Below are positions 5,304-5,378 of a stretch of 5,378 bases of DNA, piece by piece. Source of the DNA: an uncultured bacterium (GTDB lineage: Bacteria; Armatimonadota; UBA5829; DSUL01); the NCBI GenBank assembly GCA_937967775.1, contig CALCJH010000060.1, forward strand, positions 1-5,378. The letters run 5' to 3'. A program made the position numbers and the translations under genes. The notes under the pieces were generated by a model. The model was given only the letters and a program-made list of their open reading frames with translations. It was not told the DNA's origin and made no database searches. Position 1 is the stretch's first letter; the number at the start of each line of letters is the position of its first letter.

Positions 5304-5378
5304 TCAGCCTATTTTCACCGTAACCACGCCGTAAGCGGGAACGTCCACCTCCAGCAGTCCACCGGAGTATTTCGCGGA
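5304..5378 (-). CDS. C-terminal end of a protein entering from the right edge
   Basis: Twenty-four residues and a TGA stop (5306..5304) are visible: SAKYSGGLLEVDVPAYGVVT followed by VKIG. The frame is open to the window edge, and the gene ends just before the GC hairpin, convergent with the rhodanese. The ending, a beta strand with the pattern leu-x-val-x-val-pro-x-tyr-x-val-x-x-val, resembles the last strand of C-terminal beta-sandwich domains in many glycoside hydrolases. That is a weak inference from pattern alone; too little is visible to name a family. Confidence 0.6.
   Translation of the reverse strand, partial: SAKYSGGLLEVDVPAYGVVTVKIG

Noticed and set aside
1..5378. tRNA, rRNA, CRISPR array, insertion sequence or attachment site
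   Set aside because: I looked on both strands and saw no cloverleaf with a T-loop consensus, no regular repeat-spacer array, no transposase and no flanking terminal repeats.

Overview
The window is GC-rich, densely coding bacterial DNA. A Wza-type secretin-like exporter with a Sec signal peptide sits beside a Wzz/tyrosine-autokinase protein, which points to a diderm (outer-membrane) bacterium making capsule or exopolysaccharide. The third-position GC bias, TTG starts, strong GGAGG-type ribosome sites and an M42 peptidase would suit Armatimonadota or another environmental phylum. No marker gene fixes the taxon, so this is a weak inference.

Left part (1-3268, minus strand): a polysaccharide-export operon read right to left. 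The first gene (3268..2309) encodes a periplasmic/outer-membrane polysaccharide export protein with an N-terminal Poly_export domain and two SLBB domains. After 175 bases, which hold a doubtful 40-codon ORF, comes a large gene starting at TTG 2133 and running off the left edge. It encodes a Wzz-type chain-length regulator fused to a bacterial tyrosine kinase (BY-kinase) domain. Together they would form the inner-membrane regulator and outer-membrane channel of one export machine. The remaining genes (glycosyltransferases, flippase, polymerase) are expected beyond the left edge. The kinase P-loop carries Arg in place of the catalytic Lys.

Middle (3269-3717): a divergent control region. It holds a good sigma70-type promoter on the minus strand (TTGACG, 17 bp, TAGACT), a consensus TATAAT on the plus strand about 25 bp away, and roughly 325 nt of minus-strand leader with several perfect palindromes.

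Right part (3718-5214, plus strand): an M42 metallopeptidase with all metal and catalytic residues intact, then a single-domain rhodanese 105 bp downstream, probably on the same transcript. The spacer contains repeated CCGGATGAA units and a nested hairpin. After the rhodanese there is a strong GC hairpin, probably a shared terminator. The last 25 codons of a convergent minus-strand gene follow (5378..5304), perhaps the C-terminus of a carbohydrate-active enzyme.

No RNA genes, CRISPR arrays or mobile elements were seen. The genes belong to known families. The points most worth a second look are the K-to-R P-loop, the divergent control region with its long leader, and the small ORF overlapping the kinase ribosome site.
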